From Crocinitomicaceae bacterium (GTDB lineage: Bacteria > Bacteroidota > Bacteroidia > Flavobacteriales_D > Crocinitomicaceae): a stretch of DNA of 64,000 nucleotides. Location of the stretch: NCBI GenBank assembly GCA_029251865.1, contig JAQXCN010000060.1, positions 1-64,000 on the forward strand, in the 5' to 3' direction. The position numbers and the translations under genes are program-made. Under the pieces are notes generated by a model. The model was not told the origin of the DNA. It saw only the letters and a program-made list of their open reading frames with translations, and made no database searches. The stretch's first letter is position 1, and each line of letters starts with the position of its first letter. Positions 18,530 through 27,384 of this stretch are shown here, one piece after another.

Positions 18530-19678
18530 TTGAAAGAAGAAAAAATCATATCATTTATAAGATCATTGCATAAAAGTGATGCTTTCATTCCACTCCATGC
18601 ACCGTATTTCGGAGGGAATGAAAAGAAATATCTCAATGAATGCATTGACTCCACTTTTGTATCAAGTGTCGGTCCTTTTGTGAATAACTTTGAAAAGGAA
18701 ATAGCTAAGTATGTTGATGCACAACATGCCGTTGCCGTTGTAAATGGCACCTCTGCTATTCATACTGCTTTGGAAGTTGTAGGAGTAAAAGAAAATGATG
18801 AGGTGATTACACAAGCTCTTACCTTTGTTGCAACAGCAAATGCAATTGCCTACTGCAAAGCAAAACCACTTTTTATTGATGTAAATAAAGAATCAATGGG
18901 TCTCTCACCTACCGCTTTAAAAACCTTCCTTGAGGAAAATACGACTGTAAAAAATGGCGTATGTATAAATAGTTTAACAAATAGAAAAATAAAAGCATGT
19001 CTTCCAATGCATACTTTCGGATTCCCTTGCAGAATCGTAGAAATATGTGATATATGTGAAGCTTTCGGAATCCCAGTTATCGAAGATGCTGCAGAAGCGT
19101 TGGGAAGTTCGGTGAATGGAAAAAAAATAGGGACTTTTGGTACAATTGGTGTTTTTTCTTTCAATGGAAATAAATTAATCACCGCTGGTGGTGGTGGTGC
19201 ACTGGTTACGAACAACACCAAATACGCTCAAAAAGCGAAGCACATTACAACAACAGGTAAAAAAAACCACCCTTTTGAATTTTTTCACGATGAGTTAGCT
19301 TACAACTACAGAATGCCAAACCTAAATGCAGCCTTAATTTGCGCGCAGTTGGAACAAATAGAGGTTTTCCTTAAAGATAAAAGAGAATTAGCGAATGATT
19401 ACCGATCATTCTTTGAAGCATTAGGAGTCACTGTAAGAAGTGAAGAAGAAAATACAAAGGCAAATTATTGGCTCATCTGTCTTGAATTAAACAATAAAGA
19501 GGAAAGAGACCACTATTTAAAATTCTTAAATCAAAATGAAATTATGGCGCGGCCGATTTGGCAATTAATGTATAAACTACCTATGTATGAAAACTGTTAC
19601 CGAGACGACCAAAAAAATGCCCAATATTTAGAAGATAGAATTATTAATATACCAAGCAGTTATAGAAATAATGGATGA
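18530..19678 (+). CDS. legC: LegC-family aminotransferase (PLP, DegT/DnrJ type)
   Basis: A 382-residue sugar aminotransferase that would add the C4 amino group to the 4-keto sugar made by the preceding enzyme. The N-terminus FIPLHAPYFGGNEKKYLNECID, then STFVSSVGPFVNNFEKEIA, is characteristic of the LegC group. The PLP lysine is in FSFNGNKLITAGGGGAL near residue 215. Translation starts at TTG 18530, five bases after the previous stop; there is no suitable ATG nearby and this start matches the N-terminus of the family. The 3' end overlaps the acetyltransferase gene by eight bases. Confidence 0.9.
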   Translation: MKEEKIISFIRSLHKSDAFIPLHAPYFGGNEKKYLNECIDSTFVSSVGPFVNNFEKEIAKYVDAQHAVAVVNGTSAIHTALEVVGVKENDEVITQALTFVATANAIAYCKAKPLFIDVNKESMGLSPTALKTFLEENTTVKNGVCINSLTNRKIKACLPMHTFGFPCRIVEICDICEAFGIPVIEDAAEALGSSVNGKKIGTFGTIGVFSFNGNKLITAGGGGALVTNNTKYAQKAKHITTTGKKNHPFEFFHDELAYNYRMPNLNAALICAQLEQIEVFLKDKRELANDYRSFFEALGVTVRSEEENTKANYWLICLELNNKEERDHYLKFLNQNEIMARPIWQLMYKLPMYENCYRDDQKNAQYLEDRIINIPSSYRNNG

Positions 19679-20288
19679 TGGGATTATTTTATTGGGGTAT
19701 TCTGGCCATGCCTATTCGGTAATAGATGCGGCGTTAAATAATGGCAGCAAGATCACGGGCTATTGTGATTTTAAGGAAAATAAAGAAAATCCTTTTGCCA
19801 TTAAATTCCTTGGAAAGGAAGATGATTTGGCGCACAATCAAAATGTCTTGTTCTTTCCTAGTGTCGGAGATAACATACTTCGAAAACAACTTGTTGGTTT
19901 TATTGAATCAAAAAAATGGGGACAAACAAAAATCATACACCCGTCATCTAAAATTTCGCCGAAAACCACAATCGGGCATTCAACATTTATATCAAGTGGT
20001 GCAATTGTCAATGCACTCGCATATATAGGCAAAGGCTGTATTATCAATTCAGGAGCAATTATTGAACATGAATGTAAGATTGAAAACTTTTGCCATATCG
20101 CCCCAGGAGCAACAGTTGCAGGAAATGTTAAAATAGGGGCGCACTCTTTTGTCGGATCAAACGCGACAATAACCCCGGGAGTTACTATAGGACAAAACGT
20201 CATAATTGGTGCGGGAACCGTAGTACTAAAAGATATTCCTGATAATGCTACTTGTGTAGGCAACCCCGCAATAATAATAAAGAAATGA
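19671..20288 (+). CDS. NeuD/PglD/LegH-type sugar O/N-acetyltransferase
   Basis: A 205-residue left-handed beta-helix acyltransferase. The N-terminal Rossmann-like part (IILLGYSGHAYSVIDAALNNG) is the PglD_N domain that binds the UDP/GDP-sugar. From about residue 95 on there are hexapeptide repeats (IGHSTFISSGAIVNALAYIGKG, VIIGAGTVVLKDIPDN). In the legionaminic acid route such an enzyme acetylates the 4-amino group after LegC. Its place between LegC and NeuB homologues supports this. It overlaps both neighbours (ATGA at the 3' end), so the chain is translationally coupled. Confidence 0.9.
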   Translation: MDDGIILLGYSGHAYSVIDAALNNGSKITGYCDFKENKENPFAIKFLGKEDDLAHNQNVLFFPSVGDNILRKQLVGFIESKKWGQTKIIHPSSKISPKTTIGHSTFISSGAIVNALAYIGKGCIINSGAIIEHECKIENFCHIAPGATVAGNVKIGAHSFVGSNATITPGVTIGQNVIIGAGTVVLKDIPDNATCVGNPAIIIKK

Positions 20289-21301
20289 AACCTGTTTTAA
20301 TCATCGCAGAAGCCGGAGTAAATCATAATGGGGACCTCAATATTGCCAAAGCATTAATCGATGCTGCCTCAGATGCCAAAGTTGATATCGTAAAATTTCA
20401 AACGTACAAAACTGAAAAGCTCGTCAGTAAAAAAGCAAAACAAGCATCTTATCAACAAAAAAACACAAAATCAGAAGGTCAGTTTGCAATGCTGAAAAAA
20501 TTAGAATTACCTGAAGATTGGCATTATAAACTTAAAGCCTACGCCGAAACTAAAGGGGTTCAATTCTTATCCACCGGATTCGATCATGATAGCTTAGACT
20601 TTTTGTATTCCATGGGGCCCTCGTTTTTCAAAATACCATCAGGAGAGATCTCTAACAAGCCTTATCTTGAACATGTTGCTGCCTTTAAAAAGCCTATCGT
20701 CTTATCAACAGGAATGAGTAACATTGAGGAAATCGCAGCCGCGATCAGTGTACTTGCAAACAATGGTATTTCTAAAGAGCAACTATGCATTCTACATTGT
20801 AACACAGAATACCCAACCCCATTTGAAGATGTAAATCTTAAAGCAATGTGTTCGATACAAAATCATTTTAATGTAGAAGTAGGATACTCTGATCATACGC
20901 TAGGAATAGAAGTTGCTGTTGCTGCCGTTGCTCTCGGCGCAAAGGTTATTGAGAAGCATTTTACAATATCTCGCGCCATGGAAGGTCCTGATCATGCAGC
21001 TTCACTTGAACCTGACGAACTCAAAGAAATGGTCAAAAGCATTAGGAACATTGAAAAAGCACTATCAGGTAACGGTATCAAAGCTCCAAGTCCATCAGAA
21101 TTAAAAAATAAAACCGCTGCAAGAAAAAGCATTCACATTAATACCGCTCTCAATACTAATGATTGTGTTGAAAGACACCATTTAGACATAAAACGACCTG
21201 GAGATGGCATTAATCCAATGCAAATAGACGAGGTTGTGGGTAAAAAGATTAAAACAGATTTACAAGCTGATTCAAAGTTAAAGTGGGAGGACTTAGAATG
21301 A
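20285..21301 (+). CDS. neuB: N-acetylneuraminate / legionaminate synthase (NeuB/LegI)
   Basis: A 338-residue synthase that condenses phosphoenolpyruvate with a six-carbon amino sugar to give a nine-carbon nonulosonic acid. I start at ATG 20285 (MKPVLIIAEAGVNHNGDL), which overlaps the previous stop as ATGA; the track start 33 bases upstream is not supported. Motifs include DIVKFQTYKTEKLVSKKA, KIPSGEISNKPYLEHVA, VGYSDHTLGIEVAVAAVALG, and IEKHFTISRAMEGPDHAASLEP. A C-terminal antifreeze-like/SAF domain covers roughly residues 280-338. Whether the product is sialic or legionaminic acid depends on the neighbouring genes, which favour legionaminic acid. Confidence 0.94.
   Translation: MKPVLIIAEAGVNHNGDLNIAKALIDAASDAKVDIVKFQTYKTEKLVSKKAKQASYQQKNTKSEGQFAMLKKLELPEDWHYKLKAYAETKGVQFLSTGFDHDSLDFLYSMGPSFFKIPSGEISNKPYLEHVAAFKKPIVLSTGMSNIEEIAAAISVLANNGISKEQLCILHCNTEYPTPFEDVNLKAMCSIQNHFNVEVGYSDHTLGIEVAVAAVALGAKVIEKHFTISRAMEGPDHAASLEPDELKEMVKSIRNIEKALSGNGIKAPSPSELKNKTAARKSIHINTALNTNDCVERHHLDIKRPGDGINPMQIDEVVGKKIKTDLQADSKLKWEDLE
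21285..21290 (+). promoter_or_regulatory. Strong Shine-Dalgarno that sets the neuC start
   Basis: GGGAGG lies seven bases before ATG 21298, inside the end of neuB. Most genes here lack an obvious Shine-Dalgarno sequence, so this one is notable. It supports ATG 21298 over the upstream track start. Confidence 0.6.
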
Positions 21302-22413
21302 AAATAGCTGTTTTAACAAGTTCAAGAGCGGATTACGGAATTTATTTACCACTGCTAAAAAGACTGAAAGAAGATGCTGAAATTCAACTTTCAATTATTG
21401 CCTTTGGCACGCATTTAAAAGCCCAATTCGGAAAAACAATAGACCAAATTAAAAATGACGGGTACACAATTACAAAACAAATTGACAACCTAAAATATGG
21501 TGACAATCCACAAGATATTGCGCTAAACTATGCGTATACAACCAAGTTATTTGCTGAGTTATGGAATGATACGAGCTATAACTACGTTATTTGCTTGGGG
21601 GATCGCTATGAAATGGCAGCAGCTGTAAATGCCGGGATTCCATTCGGCGTTAAATTTGTACATATTCATGCAGGAGAGACCAGCGAAGGTGCAATAGACA
21701 ATATTTATAGAGATCAAATCTCATTGGCCTCTACCCTTCATTTCGTGGCAATTGAATCCTTTACGAAACGAATTAAAGCACTCACTAAAAAGAAAAATAC
21801 CTCTCATTTCTGCGGAGCAATAGGCTTAGAAAATATTAACGGTGTGAAATTATTATCAAACAAGGAATTTTACACAAAGTGGCAAATAGATTTAAAGCTA
21901 CCAACAATTTTAATGACTGTCCATCCCGAAACAATTGATACTACCGCCAACCATTCGCATATAGAGGAACTTAAAACAGCTTTGATTGTACTTCTTGAAC
22001 AAAGTCAGGTACTAGTTACTATGCCAAATGCGGATACTCTTGGCTCCATGTATAGAACAATGTTTGAAAAACTTAAATATAAATATCCCGTAAAATTATT
22101 TCTTGTTGAGAATCTGGGGACACAATCCTATTTTACAGCAATGAAATATTGCAAATTACTCATCGGGAACACATCAAGTGGTATAATAGAAGCTGCTTCA
22201 TTTAAGAAATTTGTGATTAACCTCGGTAATAGGCAACTAGGACGAGCACATGGTGAAAATGTCATTCATGTGCCTTTTGATTGTAAAAAAATCGTTTCAA
22301 AAGCCATGATTTATTTTGACTCCATTTATACAGGGCCGAACATATATGAGCGAAAAAATGGCAGCGCACAAATAATAAAAATCTTAAAAGATAAACTGAA
22401 TGGAATTTCGTAA
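21298..22413 (+). CDS. neuC: UDP/GDP-sugar 2-epimerase, hydrolysing (NeuC/LegG)
   Basis: A 371-residue enzyme that removes the nucleotide and inverts C2 to release the hexose substrate used by NeuB. The chosen start is ATG 21298 (MKIAVLTSSRADYGIYLPLLK), which overlaps the neuB stop and has a good ribosome-binding site; the track start is five codons too early. Family motifs are CLGDRYEMAAAVNAGIPFG near residue 100, FVHIHAGETSEGAIDNIYRD, MTVHPETID, and GNTSSGIIEAASFKKFVINLG. In legionaminic acid synthesis this step acts on the diacetamido-trideoxy sugar nucleotide. It overlaps ptmE by 14 bases. Confidence 0.93.
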   Translation: MKIAVLTSSRADYGIYLPLLKRLKEDAEIQLSIIAFGTHLKAQFGKTIDQIKNDGYTITKQIDNLKYGDNPQDIALNYAYTTKLFAELWNDTSYNYVICLGDRYEMAAAVNAGIPFGVKFVHIHAGETSEGAIDNIYRDQISLASTLHFVAIESFTKRIKALTKKKNTSHFCGAIGLENINGVKLLSNKEFYTKWQIDLKLPTILMTVHPETIDTTANHSHIEELKTALIVLLEQSQVLVTMPNADTLGSMYRTMFEKLKYKYPVKLFLVENLGTQSYFTAMKYCKLLIGNTSSGIIEAASFKKFVINLGNRQLGRAHGENVIHVPFDCKKIVSKAMIYFDSIYTGPNIYERKNGSAQIIKILKDKLNGIS

Positions 22414-23449
22414 GCATATAATTCAAGAAACTGACAGTGTCAAGAACGCATTAGTTATGCTCGATAAATTAGCAGCAGACGCGATTCTTTTTGCAGTTGA
22501 CCATGATGGTGTCTTAACTGGCTCTTTAACAGATGGAGATATAAGAAGAGGGCTAATGGCTGGTTCTAAAATCAACGATTCAATACGCTCGGTATGCTAC
22601 AAGACTCCAAAATATATAAACCAAAAAAAGATAGAATTAACCAAGTTAATTGATTTTAGACAAAATGATTTTAACATTATACCCATTGTTGATGAGAATA
22701 ATATTGTTGTAGATGTTATCAATTTTAAAAAACGAAAGACGATTCTTCCTGTTGACGTGGTCATTATGGCAGGAGGCAAAGGAATGCGTCTTCGTCCACT
22801 TACTGAGGATCTACCTAAGCCGCTATTAAAGGTTGGTGATAAATCAATTCTAGAACATAGCTTATTAAGGTATGACGCATTTGGCGTAAAGAGTATAAAT
22901 ATTACCACAAATTACTTGTCTCAAAAAATAGAGGACTTTATTGAACAGAAAAAAAACGATTATCGCACGACGATAGAAACGGTTAAAGAAAGTCAATTTT
23001 TAGGCACAATAGGAGCCATTAAGCTTGTCAAAAATTTCAGTGAAGATTACATTTTAGTGTCAAACTCTGATTTATTAACGGATATTGATTTTGAGGCATT
23101 CTTTTTAGATTTCGTTGAAAGTGACGCTGACATGAGTGTTGTGAGCATCCCATATCATGTTGACATACCATATGCAATAATGGATATAGAGGATGATTAC
23201 CTCAAAAGTTTTCACGAAAAACCGAAGTACACCTATTATTCAAATGGTGGTATATACCTATTGAAGAAAGAATTATTAAATCTCATTCCTATTAATGAGG
23301 CATTCTCGGCAACAGATTTAATGAATGCGGTTATAAGTCAACGTAAAAAAATAAAAACTTTCGCACACAACAGTTACTGGCTAGATATAGGGCAACATCA
23401 GGATTACAAAAAGGCACAAAATGATATAAAAACACTAAAGCTTTTATGA
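22400..23449 (+). CDS. ptmE: CBS-domain nucleotidyltransferase (PtmE-like, sugar-1-phosphate guanylyltransferase)
   Basis: A 349-residue two-part protein. Residues ~1-115 hold a pair of CBS motifs (HDGVLTGSLTDGDIRRGLMAG; FNIIPIVDENNIVVDVINFK), which may sense an adenine nucleotide. Residues ~120-349 form an NTP-transferase domain with VVIMAGGKGMRLRPLTEDLPKP and SDLLTDIDFEAF. This exact fusion is known as PtmE in the Campylobacter legionaminic acid pathway, where it makes the GDP-amino sugar that enters the route. Its position between neuC and neuA, as in that locus, supports the same role. The base (GDP) and sugar are inferred. Confidence 0.82.
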   Translation: MEFRKHIIQETDSVKNALVMLDKLAADAILFAVDHDGVLTGSLTDGDIRRGLMAGSKINDSIRSVCYKTPKYINQKKIELTKLIDFRQNDFNIIPIVDENNIVVDVINFKKRKTILPVDVVIMAGGKGMRLRPLTEDLPKPLLKVGDKSILEHSLLRYDAFGVKSINITTNYLSQKIEDFIEQKKNDYRTTIETVKESQFLGTIGAIKLVKNFSEDYILVSNSDLLTDIDFEAFFLDFVESDADMSVVSIPYHVDIPYAIMDIEDDYLKSFHEKPKYTYYSNGGIYLLKKELLNLIPINEAFSATDLMNAVISQRKKIKTFAHNSYWLDIGQHQDYKKAQNDIKTLKLL

Positions 23450-24153
23450 CTTCAATAAACGATATTTTAGTTGTTATTCCAGCAAGAGGAGGCTCTAAAG
23501 GCATTCCTATGAAAAATATAAAGTTGCTTAATGGAAAACCATTGATACAATACAGTATTGAATTTGCTTTAACTCATTTTAAAAAGGAGCAAATTATTGT
23601 CTCCACCGATCACAAAGACATTCAAAGAGTTGCTCAAATATGTGGAATCCCCACACCTACACTAAGACCAAGACATTTGGCAGAGGATGATAGCTCTACT
23701 CATGATGTGTTATTGAACTTAATAAAACAAAAAAAAGCAGAGGGTTTTTCATTTAAGCGTGTTTTACTTCTTCAACCCACTTCTCCCTTTAGAAAATCGA
23801 ATCACCTGAAAGATATTTTAAAACTAACCTCACCAAACCTAGACATGGTTGTTAGTGTAAAAGAATCTAAGTCAAATCCTTATTTCAATCTTTTTGAAGA
23901 AAATGAATCAGGAAATCTTGAACTTTCAAAACAAAGGGATGTTTCGGGTAGACAATATGCACCGAAGGTATTTGAATACAATGGATCAATGTATCTCATG
24001 AACGTCAACAGCCTGGAGCGTATGAAAATTAATGAGTTTTCGAAAGTTAAAAAGTATGTCATGTCATCATTAGATTCAATTGACCTAGACTCTCAGATTG
24101 ATTGGGATTTTGCTGAATTAATGATCAAACAAAATCAGATTGAAATCGATTAA
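23446..24153 (+). CDS. neuA: CMP-nonulosonate cytidylyltransferase (NeuA/LegF)
   Basis: A 235-residue activator that makes the CMP-linked donor of the nonulosonic acid from CTP. It begins with ILVVIPARGGSKGIPMKNIK, the CTP-binding signature of the family, and contains LAEDDSSTHDVLLNLI, LLQPTSPFRKSNHL and a C-terminal DSQIDWDFAELMI. Length is normal for single-domain NeuA. It overlaps ptmE by ATGA and the flippase gene by 14 bases. Specificity for Neu5Ac or legionaminic acid cannot be read directly; context suggests the latter. Confidence 0.92.
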   Translation: MTSINDILVVIPARGGSKGIPMKNIKLLNGKPLIQYSIEFALTHFKKEQIIVSTDHKDIQRVAQICGIPTPTLRPRHLAEDDSSTHDVLLNLIKQKKAEGFSFKRVLLLQPTSPFRKSNHLKDILKLTSPNLDMVVSVKESKSNPYFNLFEENESGNLELSKQRDVSGRQYAPKVFEYNGSMYLMNVNSLERMKINEFSKVKKYVMSSLDSIDLDSQIDWDFAELMIKQNQIEID

Positions 24154-25594
24154 GAAAAAAACTATAAAAGCATTTTCTTGGGACTTTATTGGCAGATTCT
24201 TTAGCCAAAGTAGCACATTCGTCGTTTCAATTTTTTTAGCGAGACTTCTCAATCCTGAGGACTTTGGCTTAATAGCAATGGCTATGGCCTTTATTCATAT
24301 TGGAGGCGTATTCATTGATGTTGGGTTCTCAGCAGCTCTAATACAAAACAAAGAAAATAGTACATTAACGTATAACACTATTTTCATATTCAATATTATA
24401 GCTGGCATTTGCCTGACAGGCCTTGTATATTTCATGAGTGACTTAATTGGTGAATTCTACAACAATCCGGAAATAGCTGTACTCGTAAAATGGTTATCAC
24501 TGTTTTTTGTGTTCAATTCCTTTAACCGCGTTCAAAATGCCATCTTATCAAGAGAACTGAATTTCAAAGCCTTAACCATAAGAATGTTCATTGCATCGAC
24601 CATTGGAGGGAGTCTTGGCGTCGCAGCTGCCTACAACGACTATGGTGTTTATAGTCTCGTTATTCAAATATTATCGACGGCAGTTATGAGCACCCTATTA
24701 CTTTGGAGCACCTCAAAATGGAGGCCGAAACTTCAATTTTCCTATCAAGAAATGAAAAAACTTTTTGGTTTTAGTGTTTTTGCATTTTTAGAGAGAGTTA
24801 TGAATAATATATTCTTAAGGCTAGATGTTCTGCTTTTGGCTAAAATATTTAATCCTATCGCGGTTGGTTTTTACACGAGAGCATCTACGCTTCAAGACCA
24901 AGCCACAAAATATTCTTCATCAAGTATAATCCGAGTTTTATTTCCTGTTTTATCCAAATACCAGGATAGACCGGATGAATTCAGAAGGATTTACTTGAAA
25001 ATGTTCGAGATTATTTCATTTTTAAGTTTTGGGTTAACGGGTTTACTTTTTATTTTAGGTAGTGATATTATTATTTCATTATTTGGAGAAAAATGGGCTC
25101 CTTCAATACCTATTTTTCAAATTCTAATTCTAGCAAGTGCAACAATACCCTTGAATTCATTGATGTGGAACGCTATTATGAGTCAAGGGAAGTCCAAAGA
25201 GAATTTCTATTTAGGTTTGGTAAAAAAAACAATTAGTCTTATACCATTTGTTATTGCGATTAAATACAACATCCTTTACTTCACAGTAACATGGGTCATA
25301 GCAAAGTATATTGCCACTTCTCTAAATATGTTTCTTATTTATAAAATTTCTGCAGTTTCAATTCGTGGTCAAATGATTAGTGTTTTCAAAACCTCAATCC
25401 CGCTAGTCCTAGGCATTGTAGTATTTTACATCTCAGATCTACAAAACATAGGTACAAGAATAGCAAGCGCTTTACTTTTTTCGGTACTTTATTTAGTCTT
25501 TGCAGCACTCATGAAAAATCAAGGCTTTATTTATATTCAAAGCACAATAAAAGAAATTAAGAACTCGTTAAATAAAAATAAAGCTCTTGAATGA
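24140..25594 (+). CDS. Lipopolysaccharide/O-unit flippase (Wzx-like, MOP superfamily)
   Basis: A 484-residue inner-membrane protein with some 12-14 predicted helices. The N-terminus AFSWDFIGRFFSQSSTFVVS, then IFLARLLNPEDFGLIAMAMA and DVGFSAALIQN, is the classical start of Wzx/WzxC-type flippases. It would move the undecaprenyl-linked repeat unit to the periplasm for the Wzy polymerase (31153-32388). The start is TTG 24140, with no in-frame ATG until about residue 46, inside the second helix. It overlaps neuA at the 5' end and the aminotransferase gene by ATGA at the 3' end. Confidence 0.92.
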   Translation: MKSIKKKTIKAFSWDFIGRFFSQSSTFVVSIFLARLLNPEDFGLIAMAMAFIHIGGVFIDVGFSAALIQNKENSTLTYNTIFIFNIIAGICLTGLVYFMSDLIGEFYNNPEIAVLVKWLSLFFVFNSFNRVQNAILSRELNFKALTIRMFIASTIGGSLGVAAAYNDYGVYSLVIQILSTAVMSTLLLWSTSKWRPKLQFSYQEMKKLFGFSVFAFLERVMNNIFLRLDVLLLAKIFNPIAVGFYTRASTLQDQATKYSSSSIIRVLFPVLSKYQDRPDEFRRIYLKMFEIISFLSFGLTGLLFILGSDIIISLFGEKWAPSIPIFQILILASATIPLNSLMWNAIMSQGKSKENFYLGLVKKTISLIPFVIAIKYNILYFTVTWVIAKYIATSLNMFLIYKISAVSIRGQMISVFKTSIPLVLGIVVFYISDLQNIGTRIASALLFSVLYLVFAALMKNQGFIYIQSTIKEIKNSLNKNKALE

Positions 25595-26667
25595 TTCCCG
25601 TAACTAAAACATATCTACCCGCAATAGAGCGTTATCATGAAAAAGTAAATGAAATATGGCATTCCGGTATCTTAACAAATAGAGGATCACTTGTTGTCGA
25701 ACTTGAAGCGTCGTTAAAAAAAGATTTGAATCAAGACCATTTGCTTTGCACAAGTAATGGGACAATCCCTCTACAAATCGCATTAAAACTATACGGAAAA
25801 GAAGGCGAGATAATAACTACGCCTTTTAGCTACGTTGCAACAACAGCAGCAATTCAATGGGAAGGTTGCAAACCTGTATTTGTCGACATTGAGCGAGACT
25901 ATTGGACAATAGACCCTCAAAAAATAATTAAAGCTATAACGCCAAAAACAACTTGTATACTTGCTACTCACGTTTTTGGCAATCCATGTGATATTGAGTC
26001 CATTGAGAAAATTGCTAGAGATTATAATCTAAGAGTCATCTATGATGCTGCGCATTGCTTTGGTGTGAATTACAATGGTAAAAGCATATTTAGTTTTGGA
26101 GATATTAGTACATGTAGCTTTCATGCTACCAAAATATTCCATACTGCTGAGGGTGGTGCCATATTTTGTAATAATCCTGAGGATAATGATGAGGTATTCG
26201 GGTTACATAATTTTGGACACAAAGGTAAACTGGAATATAGCGGTTTAGGAATTAATGCAAAAATGAGTGAATTATCAGCTGCAATGGGATTAGCCGTTCT
26301 ACCAGATATGGAATTGATTTTTAACAAAAGAAAAAAACTTGTTGACAAATATAAAACACATCTATCCAATCTTAATTGTATATCTTTCAAAACGAGGCCT
26401 AAAACTGAAATTAACAATAGTTATTTTCCATTAGAGTTCCCAAATCAAGCGGTTCGAGAAAAGGTTGAAAAAGCATTGAATGCCGAAAATATTATTCCAA
26501 GGCGATATTTCTTTCCCTCATTAAACAAATTACCTTACATCAAGAGTGAAAAAATGCCGATTTCTGAATCGTTGGCAGACCGTGTTCTTTGCCTACCGTT
26601 ATACCATTCATTGTCAGATAGCGAACAAATGCTTGTCATTAATATTATAAAAAAGACACTCTCATAA
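25591..26667 (+). CDS. DegT/DnrJ/EryC1/StrS-family sugar aminotransferase
   Basis: A 358-residue PLP-dependent aminotransferase acting on a keto-sugar nucleotide. It starts IPVTKTYLPAIERYHEKVNEIW, has LCTSNGTIPLQIALKLY near residue 52 and FGNPCDIESIE near residue 131. The PLP lysine is in CSFHATKIFHTAEGGAIFC near residue 180. It differs clearly from LegC at 18530, so the glycan probably contains a second amino sugar, such as a 4-amino-4,6-dideoxy hexose. No second dehydratase is visible, so its keto-sugar source is unclear. Directly followed by the WbqC gene, a frequent partner. Confidence 0.9.
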   Translation: MIPVTKTYLPAIERYHEKVNEIWHSGILTNRGSLVVELEASLKKDLNQDHLLCTSNGTIPLQIALKLYGKEGEIITTPFSYVATTAAIQWEGCKPVFVDIERDYWTIDPQKIIKAITPKTTCILATHVFGNPCDIESIEKIARDYNLRVIYDAAHCFGVNYNGKSIFSFGDISTCSFHATKIFHTAEGGAIFCNNPEDNDEVFGLHNFGHKGKLEYSGLGINAKMSELSAAMGLAVLPDMELIFNKRKKLVDKYKTHLSNLNCISFKTRPKTEINNSYFPLEFPNQAVREKVEKALNAENIIPRRYFFPSLNKLPYIKSEKMPISESLADRVLCLPLYHSLSDSEQMLVINIIKKTLS

Positions 26668-27384
26668 ATGAAGCTCGCAATAATGCAACCTTATTTATTC
26701 CCATATATAGGCTACTTTCAGCTGATAAATGCGGCAGATATATTCATTCTATATGATGATGTCAACTTCCGAAAACAAAGTTGGATCAATAGAAATAGGA
26801 TTCTATTAAATGGAAGCATCCATACCTTTACAATTCCATGCAAGGGTATTAGTTCAAATAAATTAATCAAAGAAATAGAATTAAATAATAAAAAGGATTT
26901 TGAGCATAACTTCCTTGAACTTTTGGGTCATAGCTACGAAAAAAAAGCTCCTTATTTTGACGAAATCATTCGTTTACTGGAGAAGATATTTAATACACAT
27001 GACACAAATAGTATATCCAGTTTTAATTATGCGTCAACCTCTCATATTTGTGATTATTTAGGTATAAAAACAGAAATTAAACAAAGTTCCGAATGCAGCA
27101 GCCATACAAGTCATTTAAAAGGAAGCAAACGTTTATATTCAATCTGTAAACAATTTGATGCGAAGACATATATTAATGCTAGCGGAGGAAAAGAACTCTA
27201 CTGCAAATCTGATTTTATTGATGAAGGATTGAACTTGAAATTCATAACACCCGAAATACAGAAACTTTGCTATAACCAAATAAGCACAAAATTATTCACA
27301 CCGTGGCTTTCAATAATTGATGTCCTAATGAATAACTCAAAAGAAGAATGTCAAACCATGCTCAATTGTTCATCACTGTCATGA
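26668..27384 (+). CDS. WbqC family protein
   Basis: A 238-residue protein whose N-terminus, MKLAIMQPYLFPYIGYFQLI, then AADIFILYDDVNFRKQSWINRNRI, identifies the WbqC family. Members occur in O-antigen and capsule loci next to DegT aminotransferases and are thought to acylate or otherwise modify the new amino group, but the reaction is not established to my knowledge. It starts on the base after the aminotransferase stop and overlaps the sulfotransferase gene by ATGA. No signal peptide is seen, so it is likely cytoplasmic. Confidence 0.9.
   Translation: MKLAIMQPYLFPYIGYFQLINAADIFILYDDVNFRKQSWINRNRILLNGSIHTFTIPCKGISSNKLIKEIELNNKKDFEHNFLELLGHSYEKKAPYFDEIIRLLEKIFNTHDTNSISSFNYASTSHICDYLGIKTEIKQSSECSSHTSHLKGSKRLYSICKQFDAKTYINASGGKELYCKSDFIDEGLNLKFITPEIQKLCYNQISTKLFTPWLSIIDVLMNNSKEECQTMLNCSSLS

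Noticed and set aside
19838-20263. 141-residue minus-strand ORF
   Set aside because: It lies wholly antisense to the hexapeptide-repeat acetyltransferase and reflects its repetitive codons.
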